This document shows, piece by piece, positions 47,910 to 58,423 of a stretch of 64,000 nt of DNA. Origin of the DNA: an uncultured Clostridia bacterium (lineage in GTDB: Bacteria; Bacillota; Clostridia; TANB77; CAG-508); the NCBI GenBank assembly GCA_947627295.1, contig CANQVJ010000003.1, forward strand, positions 108,915 to 172,914, written 5' to 3'. The notes under the pieces are model-generated. The model did no database searches and was not told the DNA's origin. It saw only the letters and a program-made list of their open reading frames with translations. How positions within the stretch are numbered: the stretch's first letter is position 1; each line of letters starts with the position of its first letter. A program made the position numbers and the translations under genes.

Positions 47910-49295
47910 ATGAAAAGTAAAATGGAAAAAACTAAAAATGCAAATGAAGTTAAACTAGAGATAACAATAGAAGCAAGTAAATTTGAAGATGCAATAAAAA
48001 AGGTATATTCAAAAAGTGCAAAATATTTTAACATACCAGGTTTTAGAAAGGGTAAAGCACCACAACAAATAGTAGAAAGATATTATGGAAAAGAAATATT
48101 CTATGAAGATGCTTTTAATGAAATTGCACCAGAAGAAATGGAAAATGCAGTTAATGAACATAAATTAGAAGTTGTTAGCAGACCAAATATTGATGTTAGA
48201 CAAATGGAAAAAGGAAAAGACCTTATATTTACAGCAACACTTCAAACAAAACCAGAAGTTGAACTAGGTAAATACAAAGGTATAGAACTTGAAAAAGTTG
48301 AGTATAATGTAACAGATGAAGATGTTGAACATGAATTAGGTCATATGCAAGAACATAATTCAAGGATGATAACAATAGATGATAGACCAGTTGAAAAAGG
48401 TGATACAGTTGTTATTGACTTTGAAGGATTTGTTGACGGAAAAGCATTTGAAGGTGGAAAGGCTGAAAATCATGAATTAGAAATCGGAGGGGGCCAATTC
48501 ATCCCTGGTTTTGAAGACCAAATAGTTGGCATGGAAATTGATTCTGAAAGAGATATTAATGTTAAATTCCCAGAAGAATATTTCTCAAAAGATTTAGCCG
48601 GAAAAGATGCAACATTTAAAGTAAAATTACATGAAATAAAGAAAAAGGAATTACCTGAATTAGATGATGAATTTGCAAAAGATGTTAGTGAATTTGATAC
48701 ATTAAAAGAATTAAAAGCTGATATAAAGGCAAAACAAGAAGAAAATGCTAAACAAAGAGCTAAATATGAAATAGAAGATAATGCAATGAAAGCAGTTGTA
48801 AATAACTTAAAAGTTGATATACCTTCTGGTATGATTGAAATGGAAATCGACAACATGTTAAGAGATATGGAACAAAGGCTTTCTGCTCAAGGATTAAAAT
48901 TAGATCAATATGTTCAAATGATGGGTAAAACAATGGCAGATATGCGTAAAGAGTGTGAACCTCAAGCAATAGATGCAATCAAATCTAGATTAGCCATGGA
49001 AAAAATTGCTGAAGTAGAAAAAATAGAAGCAAGTGATGAAGAAATAAAAGAAAAACTTGAAGAAATGGCTAAAAACTATGGTAGAGATGTTAAAGAATTT
49101 GAAAACAATGAAAATGTTAAAGAATACATAGCAATGGGTGTTAAAACACAAAAAACATTAGAACTTGTAGTAAAAAATGCAAAATTAGTTGAACCAAAAA
49201 AAGAAGCAAAAAAGGAAGAAAAGAAAGAAACTAAAAAAACACCAACAAAAAAACAAACTGCTAAGAAAACAACAACTAAAAAAGAAAGTAAATAA
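47910..49295 (+). CDS. tig: Trigger factor
   Basis: 461 residues. Ribosome-bound chaperone and prolyl isomerase. The ribosome-binding loop [17 protein letters not shown] is near residue 45; the FKBP domain with [13 protein letters not shown] and [12 protein letters not shown] is in the middle. The C-terminal arm domain ends in an unusual lysine/threonine-rich tail of about 30 residues ([15 protein letters not shown]). It leads the clpP-clpX operon, a common order. Confidence 0.96.
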   Translation: MKSKMEKTKNANEVKLEITIEASKFEDAIKKVYSKSAKYFNIPGFRKGKAPQQIVERYYGKEIFYEDAFNEIAPEEMENAVNEHKLEVVSRPNIDVRQMEKGKDLIFTATLQTKPEVELGKYKGIELEKVEYNVTDEDVEHELGHMQEHNSRMITIDDRPVEKGDTVVIDFEGFVDGKAFEGGKAENHELEIGGGQFIPGFEDQIVGMEIDSERDINVKFPEEYFSKDLAGKDATFKVKLHEIKKKELPELDDEFAKDVSEFDTLKELKADIKAKQEENAKQRAKYEIEDNAMKAVVNNLKVDIPSGMIEMEIDNMLRDMEQRLSAQGLKLDQYVQMMGKTMADMRKECEPQAIDAIKSRLAMEKIAEVEKIEASDEEIKEKLEEMAKNYGRDVKEFENNENVKEYIAMGVKTQKTLELVVKNAKLVEPKKEAKKEEKKETKKTPTKKQTAKKTTTKKESK

Positions 49296-49321
49296 TTTGT
49301 TTATACAAGGGAGGAAGAAAT

Positions 49322-49927
49322 ATGTTAGAGAGAAATAGTTTAGTACCTTATGTTATAGAACAAACAAGTAAAGGAGAAAGGTCATATGACATTTTCTCAA
49401 GATTATTAAAAGATAGAATAATATTTTTAGGAGAGGATGTTAATCCTACAACATCTAGTTTAATAATAGCACAATTATTATTCTTAGAGTCTGAAGATCC
49501 AGATAAAGAAATTAATTTATACATCAATTCACCAGGTGGATCTATTACAGACGGAATGGGAATAATAGATACAATGAATTATATTAAATGCCCAGTATCT
49601 ACAATCTGTATTGGTATGGCAGCAAGCATGGGAGCAGCACTTCTTGCAGCAGGAGAAAAGGGTAAAAGGTATGCAACACCTAATGCAGAAATACTTATAC
49701 ACCAACCATTAATTGGTGGTGGCGGAATTTCAGGTCAAGCCACAGAAGTAAAAATACATGCAGATCACTTAGTTAAAACAAGAGAAAAATTAAATAAATT
49801 CTTAAGCGAAAGAACAGGTCAATCAATAGAACAAATTCAAAAAGACACTGAAAGAGATAATTATATGACAGCACAAGAAGCATTAGAATATGGCTTGATA
49901 GACGGAATAATGGACAAAAGAAAATAA
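49322..49927 (+). CDS. clpP: ATP-dependent Clp protease proteolytic subunit
   Basis: 201 residues. The catalytic serine is in [16 protein letters not shown], the histidine in [10 protein letters not shown], and the aspartate further on in [18 protein letters not shown] upstream. It forms the chamber served by the ClpX encoded next. No in-frame CGG. Confidence 0.98.
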   Translation: MLERNSLVPYVIEQTSKGERSYDIFSRLLKDRIIFLGEDVNPTTSSLIIAQLLFLESEDPDKEINLYINSPGGSITDGMGIIDTMNYIKCPVSTICIGMAASMGAALLAAGEKGKRYATPNAEILIHQPLIGGGGISGQATEVKIHADHLVKTREKLNKFLSERTGQSIEQIQKDTERDNYMTAQEALEYGLIDGIMDKRK

Positions 49928-49949
49928 ATAAAAAAGGAGATAGTGATTA

Positions 49950-51266
49950 ATGCTAAAAGATGATAAACCTAGATCTGTAGCTTGTTCATTTTGTGGGCAA
50001 ACACAGGAAAGTGTAGCAAAAATTGTAGCAGGGCCAGGAGTATATATATGTGATAAATGTATAGATCAATGTAATGAAATACTTTCAGAAGGAAGAAATA
50101 TTGATGATACAAGATATACATTAATAGAAACAATACCTAGCCCAAAAGAAATAAAGAAAGTTTTAGATGCATATGTTATTGGTCAACAAAGTGCTAAAAA
50201 AACACTATCAGTAGCTGTTTATAACCACTACAAGCGTATTACTCATGAAGAAGGAATTGATTATAACCCAGATGATGTAGAAATTCAAAAAAGTAATGTT
50301 TTATTACTAGGACCAACAGGTTGTGGTAAAACTTTACTTGCAAAAACATTGGCAAGAATATTAAATGTGCCTTTTGCAATAGCAGATGCAACAACTCTTA
50401 CAGAAGCTGGATATGTTGGAGAAGATGTTGAAAACATTTTATTAAAACTTATTAATGCAGCTGGGGGAGATGTTAAACAGGCTGAAAAGGGTATAATCTA
50501 TATAGATGAAATAGATAAAATAACAAGAAAATCAGAAAATGTATCTATCACTAGAGATGTTAGTGGAGAGGGTGTGCAACAAGCTCTATTAAAAATAATA
50601 GAAGGAACTAAAGCCTCAGTACCACCACAAGGTGGAAGAAAGCATCCAAACCAAGAGTTAATTCAAATAAACACAGAAAACATTTTATTTATATGTGGTG
50701 GAGCGTTTGAAGGTCTTGATAATGTTATTAAAGAAAGAACAGGTAAAAAATCTATAGGATTTGGTGCAAAAATTAAGAGTGATAAAGAAGTAAGTAAATA
50801 TGAAATATTTAAAGAATTACAACCACAGGATTTATTGAAATTTGGACTTATACCAGAATTTATAGGAAGATTACCAATAATAACAACTTTGAAAGAGCTA
50901 GATAAAAAAGCATTAATGAGAATTTTAGTAGAACCAAAAAATGCTTTAATTAAACAATATAAAAAGCTGTTTGAAATAGACGAAGTTGAACTTGTATTTG
51001 AAGAAGATGCAATTGAATCAATTGTTGATAAAGCAATAGAAAGAAAAACTGGAGCAAGAGGGTTGCGTTCGATTCTTGAAGAAATTATGAGGGATATAAT
51101 GTTTGAAATACCTTCAAATGAAAATATAGTAAAATGCACAATAACAAAAGCAACAGTTGTAGAGGGAGCAGACCCAATATTAGAAATAGATGAAAACAAA
51201 AAAAGAAAAGTAAAAAAAATGAGAAGGGAAGTACCTCGCAGAAGAAGGCAAAAAGAAACAGCTTAA
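49950..51266 (+). CDS. clpX: ATP-dependent Clp protease ATPase subunit ClpX
   Basis: 438 residues. The N-terminal zinc domain (CSFCGQ...CDKC) is followed by the AAA+ module: Walker [19 protein letters not shown], Walker [10 protein letters not shown], pore loop GYVGED and the C-terminal sensor 2 [12 protein letters not shown]. It unfolds substrates for ClpP. A basic arginine-rich tail ends the protein. Confidence 0.98.
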   Translation: MLKDDKPRSVACSFCGQTQESVAKIVAGPGVYICDKCIDQCNEILSEGRNIDDTRYTLIETIPSPKEIKKVLDAYVIGQQSAKKTLSVAVYNHYKRITHEEGIDYNPDDVEIQKSNVLLLGPTGCGKTLLAKTLARILNVPFAIADATTLTEAGYVGEDVENILLKLINAAGGDVKQAEKGIIYIDEIDKITRKSENVSITRDVSGEGVQQALLKIIEGTKASVPPQGGRKHPNQELIQINTENILFICGGAFEGLDNVIKERTGKKSIGFGAKIKSDKEVSKYEIFKELQPQDLLKFGLIPEFIGRLPIITTLKELDKKALMRILVEPKNALIKQYKKLFEIDEVELVFEEDAIESIVDKAIERKTGARGLRSILEEIMRDIMFEIPSNENIVKCTITKATVVEGADPILEIDENKKRKVKKMRREVPRRRRQKETA

Positions 51267-51280
51267 TGGGGTGTGATTAA

Positions 51281-52325
51281 ATGGAAGAAAAAACAACTAA
51301 CATAACATATAAAAGAAAATTGCCAGAACCAGAAGAATTAAGAAATGAAATGCCACTTTCACAAAAGGGAAAAGAAACAAAGCTACAAAATGATAAAGAA
51401 ATTGAAGATGTGTTCAAAGGAAAAAGTAATAAATTTCTTTTAATAATAGGACCATGTTCAGCAGATAGAGTTGAACCTGTAATGGATTATATAAATAGAT
51501 TAGTTCCAATACAGGAAGATGTTAAAGATAAAATAATAATAATACCTAGAATATATACGGGAAAGCCTAGAACAATAGGTGTTGGATATAAAGGCATGTT
51601 ACATCAACCAGATCCAACAAAGGAACCAGATTTGTATGAGGGAATAAAAGCAATTCGCTCCATACATAAAAGAGTAATAGAAGAAACTGGTTTTGGAACT
51701 GCTGATGAAATGCTATATCCAGAAAATTATAGATACCTATCAGATTTATTATCATATGTAGCAATAGGAGCAAGGTCAGTAGAAAACCAACAGCATAGGC
51801 TTGTATCTTCAGGAATAAATGTTCCAGTAGGTATGAAAAATCCAACAAGCCGGAGATTTATCAATTATGCTAAACTCAATTAAAGCCGCTCAAAACGGAC
51901 AATCTTTCATATACAGAGGTTGGGAAGTTGAAACAAAAGGAAATGATTTAGCTCATGCGGTTTTAAGAGGCAGCGTAGATAAACATGGTCAAAACCATGT
52001 AAACTATCACTATGAAGATTTAAGCATTTTGTGTGATTTATACTGTAATGAAAAATATAAAAATCCAGCAGTAATAGTTGATACAAATCACTCAAATAGT
52101 GGCAAGCAATATAATGAACAAACAAGAATAGCAAATGAAGTTTTACATGCAATGAGGCATAATGAAAATATTAAAAATTTGATAAAAGGATTAATGATTG
52201 AGTCATATATAGAAGACGGATCTCAAGGAATAAATGAAAATATATATGGCAAATCTGTAACAGACCCATGCTTAGGTTGGGAAAAAACAAAGAAACTAAT
52301 ATATGAAATTGCAGAGCAATTATAG
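51281..52325 (+). CDS. DAHP synthase, AroG/AroF type (+1 shift at CGG 51851)
   Basis: 347 residues after correction. First step of aromatic amino-acid synthesis: phosphoenolpyruvate plus erythrose 4-phosphate. LLIIGPCSADR, PRIYTGKPRTIGVGYKG, GARSVENQQHR are family blocks. The frame meets CGG at 51851 (codon 191), agc-CGG-aga; reading CGGA as Gly gives MKNPTSGDLSIMLNSI, a conserved substrate-binding segment, then VDTNHSNSGKQY and EDGSQGINENIYGKS. It follows clpX by 14 bases. Confidence 0.94.
51851..51853 (+). other. CGG +1 frameshift site in the DAHP synthase gene
   Basis: Context agc-CGG-aga; the decoded Gly lies in KNPTSGD. Confidence 0.94.
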
Positions 52326-52340
52326 CTCTGTAATATTTTT
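52312..52340 (+). terminator. Terminator overlapping the DAHP synthase stop
   Basis: CAGAGC / GCTCTG stem, then T-rich. Confidence 0.65.
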
Positions 52341-52437
52341 GTAACATAACTGTAATATAAATGTAATACTGAGCAAATTAATCGCTACAGCCATTGAAAA
52401 CAGTGCACTACAGCAAATCTACATAAATCTACTTTTT

Positions 52438-52466
52438 TTGACTTTTTTAGAGCGAAATGCTATAAT
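52438..52466 (+). promoter_or_regulatory. Promoter of veg
   Basis: TTGACT (52438-52443), 17-base spacer, TATAAT (52461-52466). The stretch from 52341 to here holds nothing else I can support. Confidence 0.85.
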
Positions 52467-52496
52467 GAACTTAGTTTTAAGGGAGTAGGTGATATT

Positions 52497-52793
52497 ATGA
52501 TTTGCGCATCAGACATTGCAAATTTAAAAACAGACATCAAGGAGAAAATCGGACAAAAGATAATAGTAAAAGGCTCTTTAGGTAGAAGCAGATCCTTTGA
52601 AAAAGAAGCTACTTTAGAAAAAGCATATCCAAACATATTTATAGTTAAGTTTGATGAAAATAATAGTAATGTTACATACAGCTACACAGATGTATTAACA
52701 AGAACAGTTGAAGTAGACATCTTTGACGGAAACTCTTACAGTCCATTAATACCACCACCAGTTGAGAAAAAGAGAAAGAGACATATGGTTTAA
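52497..52793 (+). CDS. veg: Veg protein
   Basis: 98 residues of the small Veg family, strongly transcribed in Bacillus and implicated in biofilm and spore outgrowth. The conserved IKEKIGQKIIVKGSLGRSR and FIVKFDENNSNVTYSYTDVL segments form a small beta barrel. It has its own promoter and terminator. AAGGGAG upstream of the start. Confidence 0.9.
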   Translation: MICASDIANLKTDIKEKIGQKIIVKGSLGRSRSFEKEATLEKAYPNIFIVKFDENNSNVTYSYTDVLTRTVEVDIFDGNSYSPLIPPPVEKKRKRHMV

Positions 52794-52794
52794 A

Positions 52795-52818
52795 AAAGGC
52801 ACTTTAAAGTGCTTTTTT
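52795..52818 (+). terminator. Terminator after veg
   Basis: GCACTTTAAAGTGC palindrome followed by T-run. Confidence 0.88.
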
Positions 52819-52888
52819 GTTGTTCTAAAATTCAGTTCCTTAGCATAAAATTGAATAAAGAAATTTTATTTAAGGAGGTAGGAAAGCC

Positions 52889-54433
52889 GTGTTAGAGATG
52901 TCAAAAGAAAAGATGAATATAAATAGAAAGATTGTTGAGCGTAAGGAAATCATATTTGTAGAAGGAGATATGATAATACCAGATGCAAAGCCAGACATTA
53001 TAAATGCAATTAATGTAAGTGGAATTCCAACCATATATAGAAAAGAAACAATGGAAGGAAAAATTAGAGTGGACGGAAATATAAATACATATATAATGTA
53101 TTTGGCAGATGAAGAAAAGCCAGAAAATAGAGGGCTAAATACAAGTTTAGATTTTTCAGAAATAATAGAAGTAAAACAAAGTATAGAAGGAGCTAATCTA
53201 AAAATTGCAACAAATGTAAATTCTATTGAGTGCAAAATAATAAATGAAAGAAAAATTAATTTAAAAGCGGCATTAGAAATGAAAATAACAATTAGTACAG
53301 ATGAAGAAGTTGAGATAATAGAAGATATACAAGAAGAAAGTAGTTTGCAAATTTTGAAAGATAAAATAGAAGTTAATTCATTAATAGGAAGGGGAAGTAC
53401 AAAAGTACACAGCAAGGAAACTATACAAATTGACCAAAATGATTCTTTAGCAGAAATTCTAAAAGCAGATATTGAATTAATTGACAAAGATACCAAAATT
53501 AGTTACAACAAAATTTTAGCTAAAACAGATGCGAAAATTAAAATATTATATCTAACAGAAGAAAGTGAAATAAAAAAGGTGGTCGGTACGATTCCAGTGG
53601 TGGGATTTGTAGATCTACCAAATGTTAATGAAAACAGTATATGTGATGTTAATTACGAATTACAAAATATAATTATAAAACCAAATAATAGTGAAGAGCA
53701 TTCGATATATGTTGAAATAGAAACAGAAATTACATGTGAAGGGTATGATTCTAAGCAAATTAGTGTGGTAAAAGATTTGTATAGCCCATACAAAAATATT
53801 GAAATGGACACAAAGCAAATAAATTTAGTGTCTACAAAAAAGCAAATAAAAGAGAAAAATACTTTAAAAGAACATTTAGTAATTGATGAGTTAGAAAACA
53901 AAAAACTACTTGATATTGAGGCAAAGCCAATTCTTAGAAATGAAAATAAAAATGGAACAAATCTAAAAGTGGATTGTGATATGGAACTTAAATTTATATT
54001 GTTTGATGAGCAAAATTCTAGAATAGAAATTAAGGAAGAAAAAATACCTTTTGATTTTTCTACAAATATTTTAGAAAAAGAAAATTACACTAATATAAGT
54101 TTAGAAATTGGAAATCAAGATTTTGTGATTCAATCTAACAACGAGGTTAGCTGCAATTTAGATGTAATTAATATACTGGAAATTGAAAAATACTCTAGCT
54201 TGCAAACAATAAACAATATAGAAGAAAAAGGGGATAAGGAAGATGCAAATTATAGTGTAATAATTTATATTGTAAAAAAAGAAGATACATTGTGGAATAT
54301 TGCTAAAAAGTTTGGAAGCACAATTTGCGATATAGTAAAAGTAAATGAAATTGAGGACCCTGAAAATTTAAAGGCAAATCAAAAAATATTCATACCTCGT
54401 TTTTGCAAGGTATTAGAAACTGTGAATGGATAA
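52889..54433 (+). CDS. SPOCS (DUF3794) and LysM domain protein
   Basis: 514 residues, GTG start at 52889 eight bases after AAGGAGGTAG. SPOCS domains, known from spore-coat and envelope proteins of Clostridia, occupy the N-terminal and central parts (VEGDMIIPDAKPDIINAINV opens the first). The C-terminal LysM domain (about 455-505, VKKEDTLWNIAKKFGSTICD) binds peptidoglycan. There is no signal peptide. The stop overlaps the ATG of yunB by eight bases, so the two are co-translated, which fits a sporulation role. Confidence 0.88.
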   Translation: MLEMSKEKMNINRKIVERKEIIFVEGDMIIPDAKPDIINAINVSGIPTIYRKETMEGKIRVDGNINTYIMYLADEEKPENRGLNTSLDFSEIIEVKQSIEGANLKIATNVNSIECKIINERKINLKAALEMKITISTDEEVEIIEDIQEESSLQILKDKIEVNSLIGRGSTKVHSKETIQIDQNDSLAEILKADIELIDKDTKISYNKILAKTDAKIKILYLTEESEIKKVVGTIPVVGFVDLPNVNENSICDVNYELQNIIIKPNNSEEHSIYVEIETEITCEGYDSKQISVVKDLYSPYKNIEMDTKQINLVSTKKQIKEKNTLKEHLVIDELENKKLLDIEAKPILRNENKNGTNLKVDCDMELKFILFDEQNSRIEIKEEKIPFDFSTNILEKENYTNISLEIGNQDFVIQSNNEVSCNLDVINILEIEKYSSLQTINNIEEKGDKEDANYSVIIYIVKKEDTLWNIAKKFGSTICDIVKVNEIEDPENLKANQKIFIPRFCKVLETVNG

Positions 54434-55121
54434 AATTTATACAAGGCATAAATTTAGATTTCCAACATGGAAGAACAGAAGAAAAACAAGGCTCTCAAAA
54501 ATAATTTTTGTAATAACTATAATATTAATAATTTTGATAATTACAATAAAAGCTATTAGTCCAGTTTTCCACATTTTATGCGAAGATAGGGCAAAATCCA
54601 TAGCAACAACAATTTCTAATGAACAGGCAACAGAAGTGATGAAAAAGTATTCATATGATAATATTTTTGAAATTGAAAAAGATGACCAAGGAAATATAAA
54701 AATGATTAAATCAAACATTTTTATAATAAATCAAATTACTTCTGATATTGCTTTAAAGATACAAAAGAAAATAGATGAGAGGGGAAGTGACAACATAAAT
54801 ATTGCAATGGGGTCTTTTACAGGTATCAAACTTCTTTCAGGGTGGGGACCAAAGGTTGGAATTAAAATTTCTACAAAGGGAAATGTTGAAACTGATTTAA
54901 GAAGTGAATTTAAAGCAGAAGGAATAAATCAAACCATACACAGGGTGTATTTACAAGTAAATAGTAATGTGAGTGTATTGACGCCTTTCAATAATATTGA
55001 TACACAAATTGCAAATCAGGTGTTAATTGCAGAAAATGTTATTGTGGGAAATATACCAGAAACTTTCTACAACTTTAATGGCGTAGACCAACAGGATGCG
55101 GGACTTGAAGCCATGCAATAA
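54426..55121 (+). CDS. yunB: Sporulation protein YunB
   Basis: 231 residues. A basic N-terminus and one membrane anchor (about 25-50, IIFVITIILIILIITIKAIS) lead into an external domain with the YunB-type segments VYLQVNSNVSVLTP and QVLIAENVIVGNIPETFYNF. YunB is a mother-cell sporulation gene in Bacillus with a role not well defined. Overlap with the SPOCS/LysM gene supports a shared function. Confidence 0.88.
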   Translation: MDKIYTRHKFRFPTWKNRRKTRLSKIIFVITIILIILIITIKAISPVFHILCEDRAKSIATTISNEQATEVMKKYSYDNIFEIEKDDQGNIKMIKSNIFIINQITSDIALKIQKKIDERGSDNINIAMGSFTGIKLLSGWGPKVGIKISTKGNVETDLRSEFKAEGINQTIHRVYLQVNSNVSVLTPFNNIDTQIANQVLIAENVIVGNIPETFYNFNGVDQQDAGLEAMQ

Positions 55122-55141
55122 AGATAAAAAAGCTACTTTTG

Positions 55142-55269
55142 ATTCGGATAATAATTTGTATAATGCAAGACGGAAAAAAGAGAAATCAATGAGGCGTATG
55201 TGTATACGCTGATTTGATTTCTCTTGCATTCCAACACCGCAGTATGCGGATTATTATTCGAATTTTTTT
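55142..55269 (+). ncRNA. Branched structured RNA element ending in a U-run
   Basis: The outer stem pairs 55142-55155 with 55250-55263 (14 bp, one G-U). Inside it are a long arm (AATGCA/TGCATT, AGAGAAATCAA/TTGATTTCTCT and GCGTAT/ATACGC, about 55162-55230) and a short arm CCGCA-gta-TGCGG (about 55237-55249), making a three-way-junction-like fold followed by seven T. It lies after yunB and before the convergent rpsI. It could be an elaborate terminator or a small RNA with its own terminator. Confidence 0.6.
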
Positions 55270-55672
55270 ATCTCTTGCTAAATTGAGGAGCCTTACGAGC
55301 TTTTTTAAGTCCATATTTTTTACGCTCTTTCATACGAGGATCTCTTGTAAGATATCCTTTTTGTTTTAAGGCTTGTCTATATTCACTATTAGCTTCATTT
55401 AAAGCTCTTGCAATACCGTGCCTAATAGCTCCGGCTTGACCTGTGAAACCTCCACCTTTTACAGAACAAATTACATCATATTTACCAGTTGTATTTGTTA
55501 CTGTGAATGGTTGTCTAACTATAACTTTTAATGTTTCCATACCAAAATATTCTTCAATATCTGTATTGTTAATAGTTATTTTTCCTGTACCTTCCATAAT
55601 TCTAACTCTTGCAATAGAGCTTTTTCTTCTACCTGTACCATAGAAAATTATTTTATCTGATTTCTTTGCCAT
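55268..55672 (-). CDS. rpsI: Ribosomal protein uS9
   Basis: 134 residues, from [16 protein letters not shown] through [21 protein letters not shown] to the basic end [20 protein letters not shown] plus KR, which reaches the P-site tRNA. Two bases after rplM. No in-frame CGG. Confidence 0.98.
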   Translation of the reverse strand: MAKKSDKIIFYGTGRRKSSIARVRIMEGTGKITINNTDIEEYFGMETLKVIVRQPFTVTNTTGKYDVICSVKGGGFTGQAGAIRHGIARALNEANSEYRQALKQKGYLTRDPRMKERKKYGLKKARKAPQFSKR

Positions 55673-55674
55673 AA

Positions 55675-56112
55675 TTATTTAACCTCCCATACTTCTGGTT
55701 TTTGTGCTTGGTTAGCATGTTCTGCTCCAGCATATACTCTTAATTTCTTTAAGCTTTGTCTTCCTAATGAGTTGTGAGGTAACATTCCTTTAACAGCAAG
55801 CATCATAGCTTTTTCAGGATTATTTGCTAACATAATTTTAGCAGGAGTTTCTTTCATACCTCCAATATATCCTGAATGATGTCTATAAATTTTTTGGTTT
55901 AATTTATTTCCTGTTAAAACAACATCTTTACAATTAATAATAATTACATGATCACCAGTATCTAAATTTGGTGTAAATGTAGGTTTATGTTTTCCTCTTA
56001 ATAATTTAGCAGCTTCAGTTGCAACTCTACCTAGAGGCTTATTTGCTGCATCAATTATATACCATTTGCTTTCAATTTCACTTTTCTTTACGCTATGTGT
56101 TACATTATTCAT
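55675..56112 (-). CDS. rplM: Ribosomal protein uL13
   Basis: 145 residues. [37 protein letters not shown] and [20 protein letters not shown] are the family blocks. The start at 56112 follows AGGAGGG; the frame is open upstream to 56166, but this would be longer than the family and lacks a ribosome site. Pairs with rpsI as usual. Confidence 0.96.
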   Translation of the reverse strand: MNNVTHSVKKSEIESKWYIIDAANKPLGRVATEAAKLLRGKHKPTFTPNLDTGDHVIIINCKDVVLTGNKLNQKIYRHHSGYIGGMKETPAKIMLANNPEKAMMLAVKGMLPHNSLGRQSLKKLRVYAGAEHANQAQKPEVWEVK

Positions 56113-56223
56113 GGTAGTAAATACCCTCCTATATTTTAAATTTATACAAATCAAATAAGAAATCACCGGGGAGAAATTTCAAATTTGAATTATATTCTAC
56201 ATAATGCTTATCTATTTTATTAC

Positions 56224-56259
56224 AAATTTGCGAAAAAGTCAAGTAAATTTCGCAAATTT
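56224..56259. promoter_or_regulatory. Perfect 12-bp inverted repeat upstream of the spoVB-like gene
   Basis: AAATTTGCGAAA (56224-56235) and TTTCGCAAATTT (56248-56259), with a further TTGCGAAA at 56271-56278. Between divergent rplM and the spoVB-like gene; a possible operator or hairpin. Regulator unknown. Confidence 0.5.
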
Positions 56260-56332
56260 TCTCAAAACTCTTGCGAAATTCTGTAATTAATTCTATAATA
56301 ATAAAGTACAATTAATTAAGGAGCGTGTTCAT

Positions 56333-57962
56333 ATGCCAAAAAAAGAAAAGAAAAAATTAGCTAAAGAAGGCTTTATGCAGGGCGTAATGACTCTTATGTT
56401 TTCTCAAGTACTAATAAAAGTTCTTGGTTTAGTTTACACAATGTACTTAACAAATAGAGAAAACTTTGGAGATAGAGGAAATGGTATTACAGCAGGAGCA
56501 TATCAAATATATGCACTATTACTTACAATTTCTTCAATAGGTGTGCCAAATGCAATTTCAAAATTAGTATCAGAAAGAATAGCAGTAGGGGATAACAAAG
56601 GAGCAAATAGAATATTCAAAATAGCATTTGCAACTTATGCTCTAATTGGTTTAGTAGGAAGTATGTTACTATTCTTTGGAGCAAAAGTAATTGCTGTTTA
56701 CTGGTTACAAGTTCCTGAGGCAGAAATGACGTTAGTAGCACTCTCGCCAGCTGTTTTCTTCGTTTCAATAGCTTCAGTAATGAGAGGGTACTTCAATGGT
56801 AGACAAATTCTTACCGTTACTGCAAGGTCGCAAACATTGGAACAAGTATTTAAAACATTATTAACAGTAATTGTAGTTGAAATAGTTGCTATGCTTTCAC
56901 ATGCATCAACAGAGTGGATGGCAGCAGGAGCAAATTTAGCAACAGCATTATCTACATTTTTAGGATTTGGTTACTTATATTTATATTACAAATCTCAAAG
57001 AAAAGTAATTGCAAATGAAATAAAAAATACTACAAACTATCAATATGAAAGAGTAAAAGACATAGTTAAAAAAATATTATTAGTTTCAATACCAATTGCT
57101 TTAACTGCAATAATGTCTTCATTAAATAAAAACATAGATTCATTTACTGTGGTAAGAGGGCTAAAAACATTTATGACAGAAACAGAAGCAACAGAACAAT
57201 ATGGAATTTTAGGTTGGAAGGTAGATACACTTACAAGTTTACCACTTTCAATTAATATAGCATTTGCAACAGCATTAGTGCCAGCAATATCTGCAGCAAA
57301 AGCTAAGAAAGATAAAAAAACAATAAAAAAGCGTACATCATTTTCATTATTAACATCAATGTTAATAGGTTTACCTTGCACAGTAGGTATGATGATATTC
57401 GCACAGCAAATACTAACTTTGCTGTATCCAAATGCAAACGAGGGTGCACTTGTTTTGCAAATAAGCTCCCTCACAATAATATTTACAATACTCGACCAAA
57501 CCATAAACCGGAGTACTGCAAGGGTATGGAAAGCTTAAAACCCCAACAGTTGCTCTAGGAATAGGTGTTATTGCAAAACTGATTTTAAATTTAATTTTAA
57601 TTCCAATACCAGCAATAGGAGTAAATGGAGCAGCAATAGGTTCAGTAGTTTGCCACATGGTTGCATTTACAATTTCAATAATTGTAATTTTAAAACATAT
57701 TAAATTAGATTTATCATTTACAAAATTTATTTTAAAACCAATACTTGCAACAGCTATTATGGCGGTATGTTCATATTTTGCTTATTTACAATTAGCAAGT
57801 ATAATCTCTATGAGAATGGCTACAATAATAGCAATAGTAATAGCTGTAATAGTTTATATAATAGCTGTAATTGCACTTAAGATTTTCACAAAAGAGGAAT
57901 TATACATGATACCATATGGTACAAAATTCGTAAAAATATTAGAAAAATTAAAAATATATTAA
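56333..57962 (+). CDS. SpoVB/MurJ-type polysaccharide flippase (+1 shift at CGG 57509)
   Basis: 542 residues after correction, with about 14 membrane segments; MATE/MOP superfamily, polysaccharide transporter branch. SpoVB-like proteins move lipid-linked precursors for spore cortex or wall. QVLIKVLGLVYTMYLTN opens it; ISSIGVPNAISKLVSE and SLPLSINIAFATALVPAIS follow. The frame meets CGG at 57509 (codon 393), aac-CGG-agt; reading CGGA as Gly gives TINGVLQGYGKLKTPTVALG, then the last four membrane segments. AAGGAG precedes ATG 56333. Confidence 0.92.
57509..57511 (+). other. CGG +1 frameshift site in the spoVB-like gene
   Basis: Context aac-CGG-agt; restores INGVLQGYGKLKTP, typical of the family. 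Confidence 0.94.
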
Positions 57963-58070
57963 AAAAAACACAAAAAAAGAAGGATTTTGACAAAAAAGGT
58001 AGAATAATTAAATAGTAGATAGGCTAAAGCGTATCTACAAAAACGTTAGATCTTATAGGAGGTAAAGTAA

Positions 58071-58349
58071 ATGAACAAAGCTGAATTAATCGCAGCCATA
58101 GCTGCACAAACAGGAGACACAAAAAAAGCAGCTGAAGCATCAGTAAACGCTTTTGTTGATGTTGTAACAAAATCTTTAGTAAAAGGTGAAAAAGTTCAAT
58201 TAGTTGGATTTGGATCTTTCGAAGTTAGAAAAAGAGCAGCTAGAAAAGGTAGAAACCCACAAACTAAAGAAGAAATCAAAATACCTGCATCAAAAGCTCC
58301 AGTATTCAAAGCTGGTAAAGCATTAAAAGATTTAGTAAACAAAAAATAA
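58071..58349 (+). CDS. hup: DNA-binding protein HU
   Basis: 92 residues. [40 protein letters not shown] and the DNA-clamping arm [20 protein letters not shown] are typical. Bends DNA and compacts the nucleoid. AGGAGGT upstream. Arginine codons are AGA only. Confidence 0.97.
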   Translation: MNKAELIAAIAAQTGDTKKAAEASVNAFVDVVTKSLVKGEKVQLVGFGSFEVRKRAARKGRNPQTKEEIKIPASKAPVFKAGKALKDLVNKK

Positions 58350-58393
58350 GAGAAAAAGATTAAAGAAAACATATATCTTATATGAAAAACATA

Positions 58394-58420
58394 AAAAATC
58401 CCCGATTCGGGGATTTTTTA
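58394..58420. terminator. Bidirectional terminator between hup and aspS
   Basis: AAAAATCCCC-gatt-c-GGGGATTTTT stem. Confidence 0.92.
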
Positions 58421-58423
58421 TTG

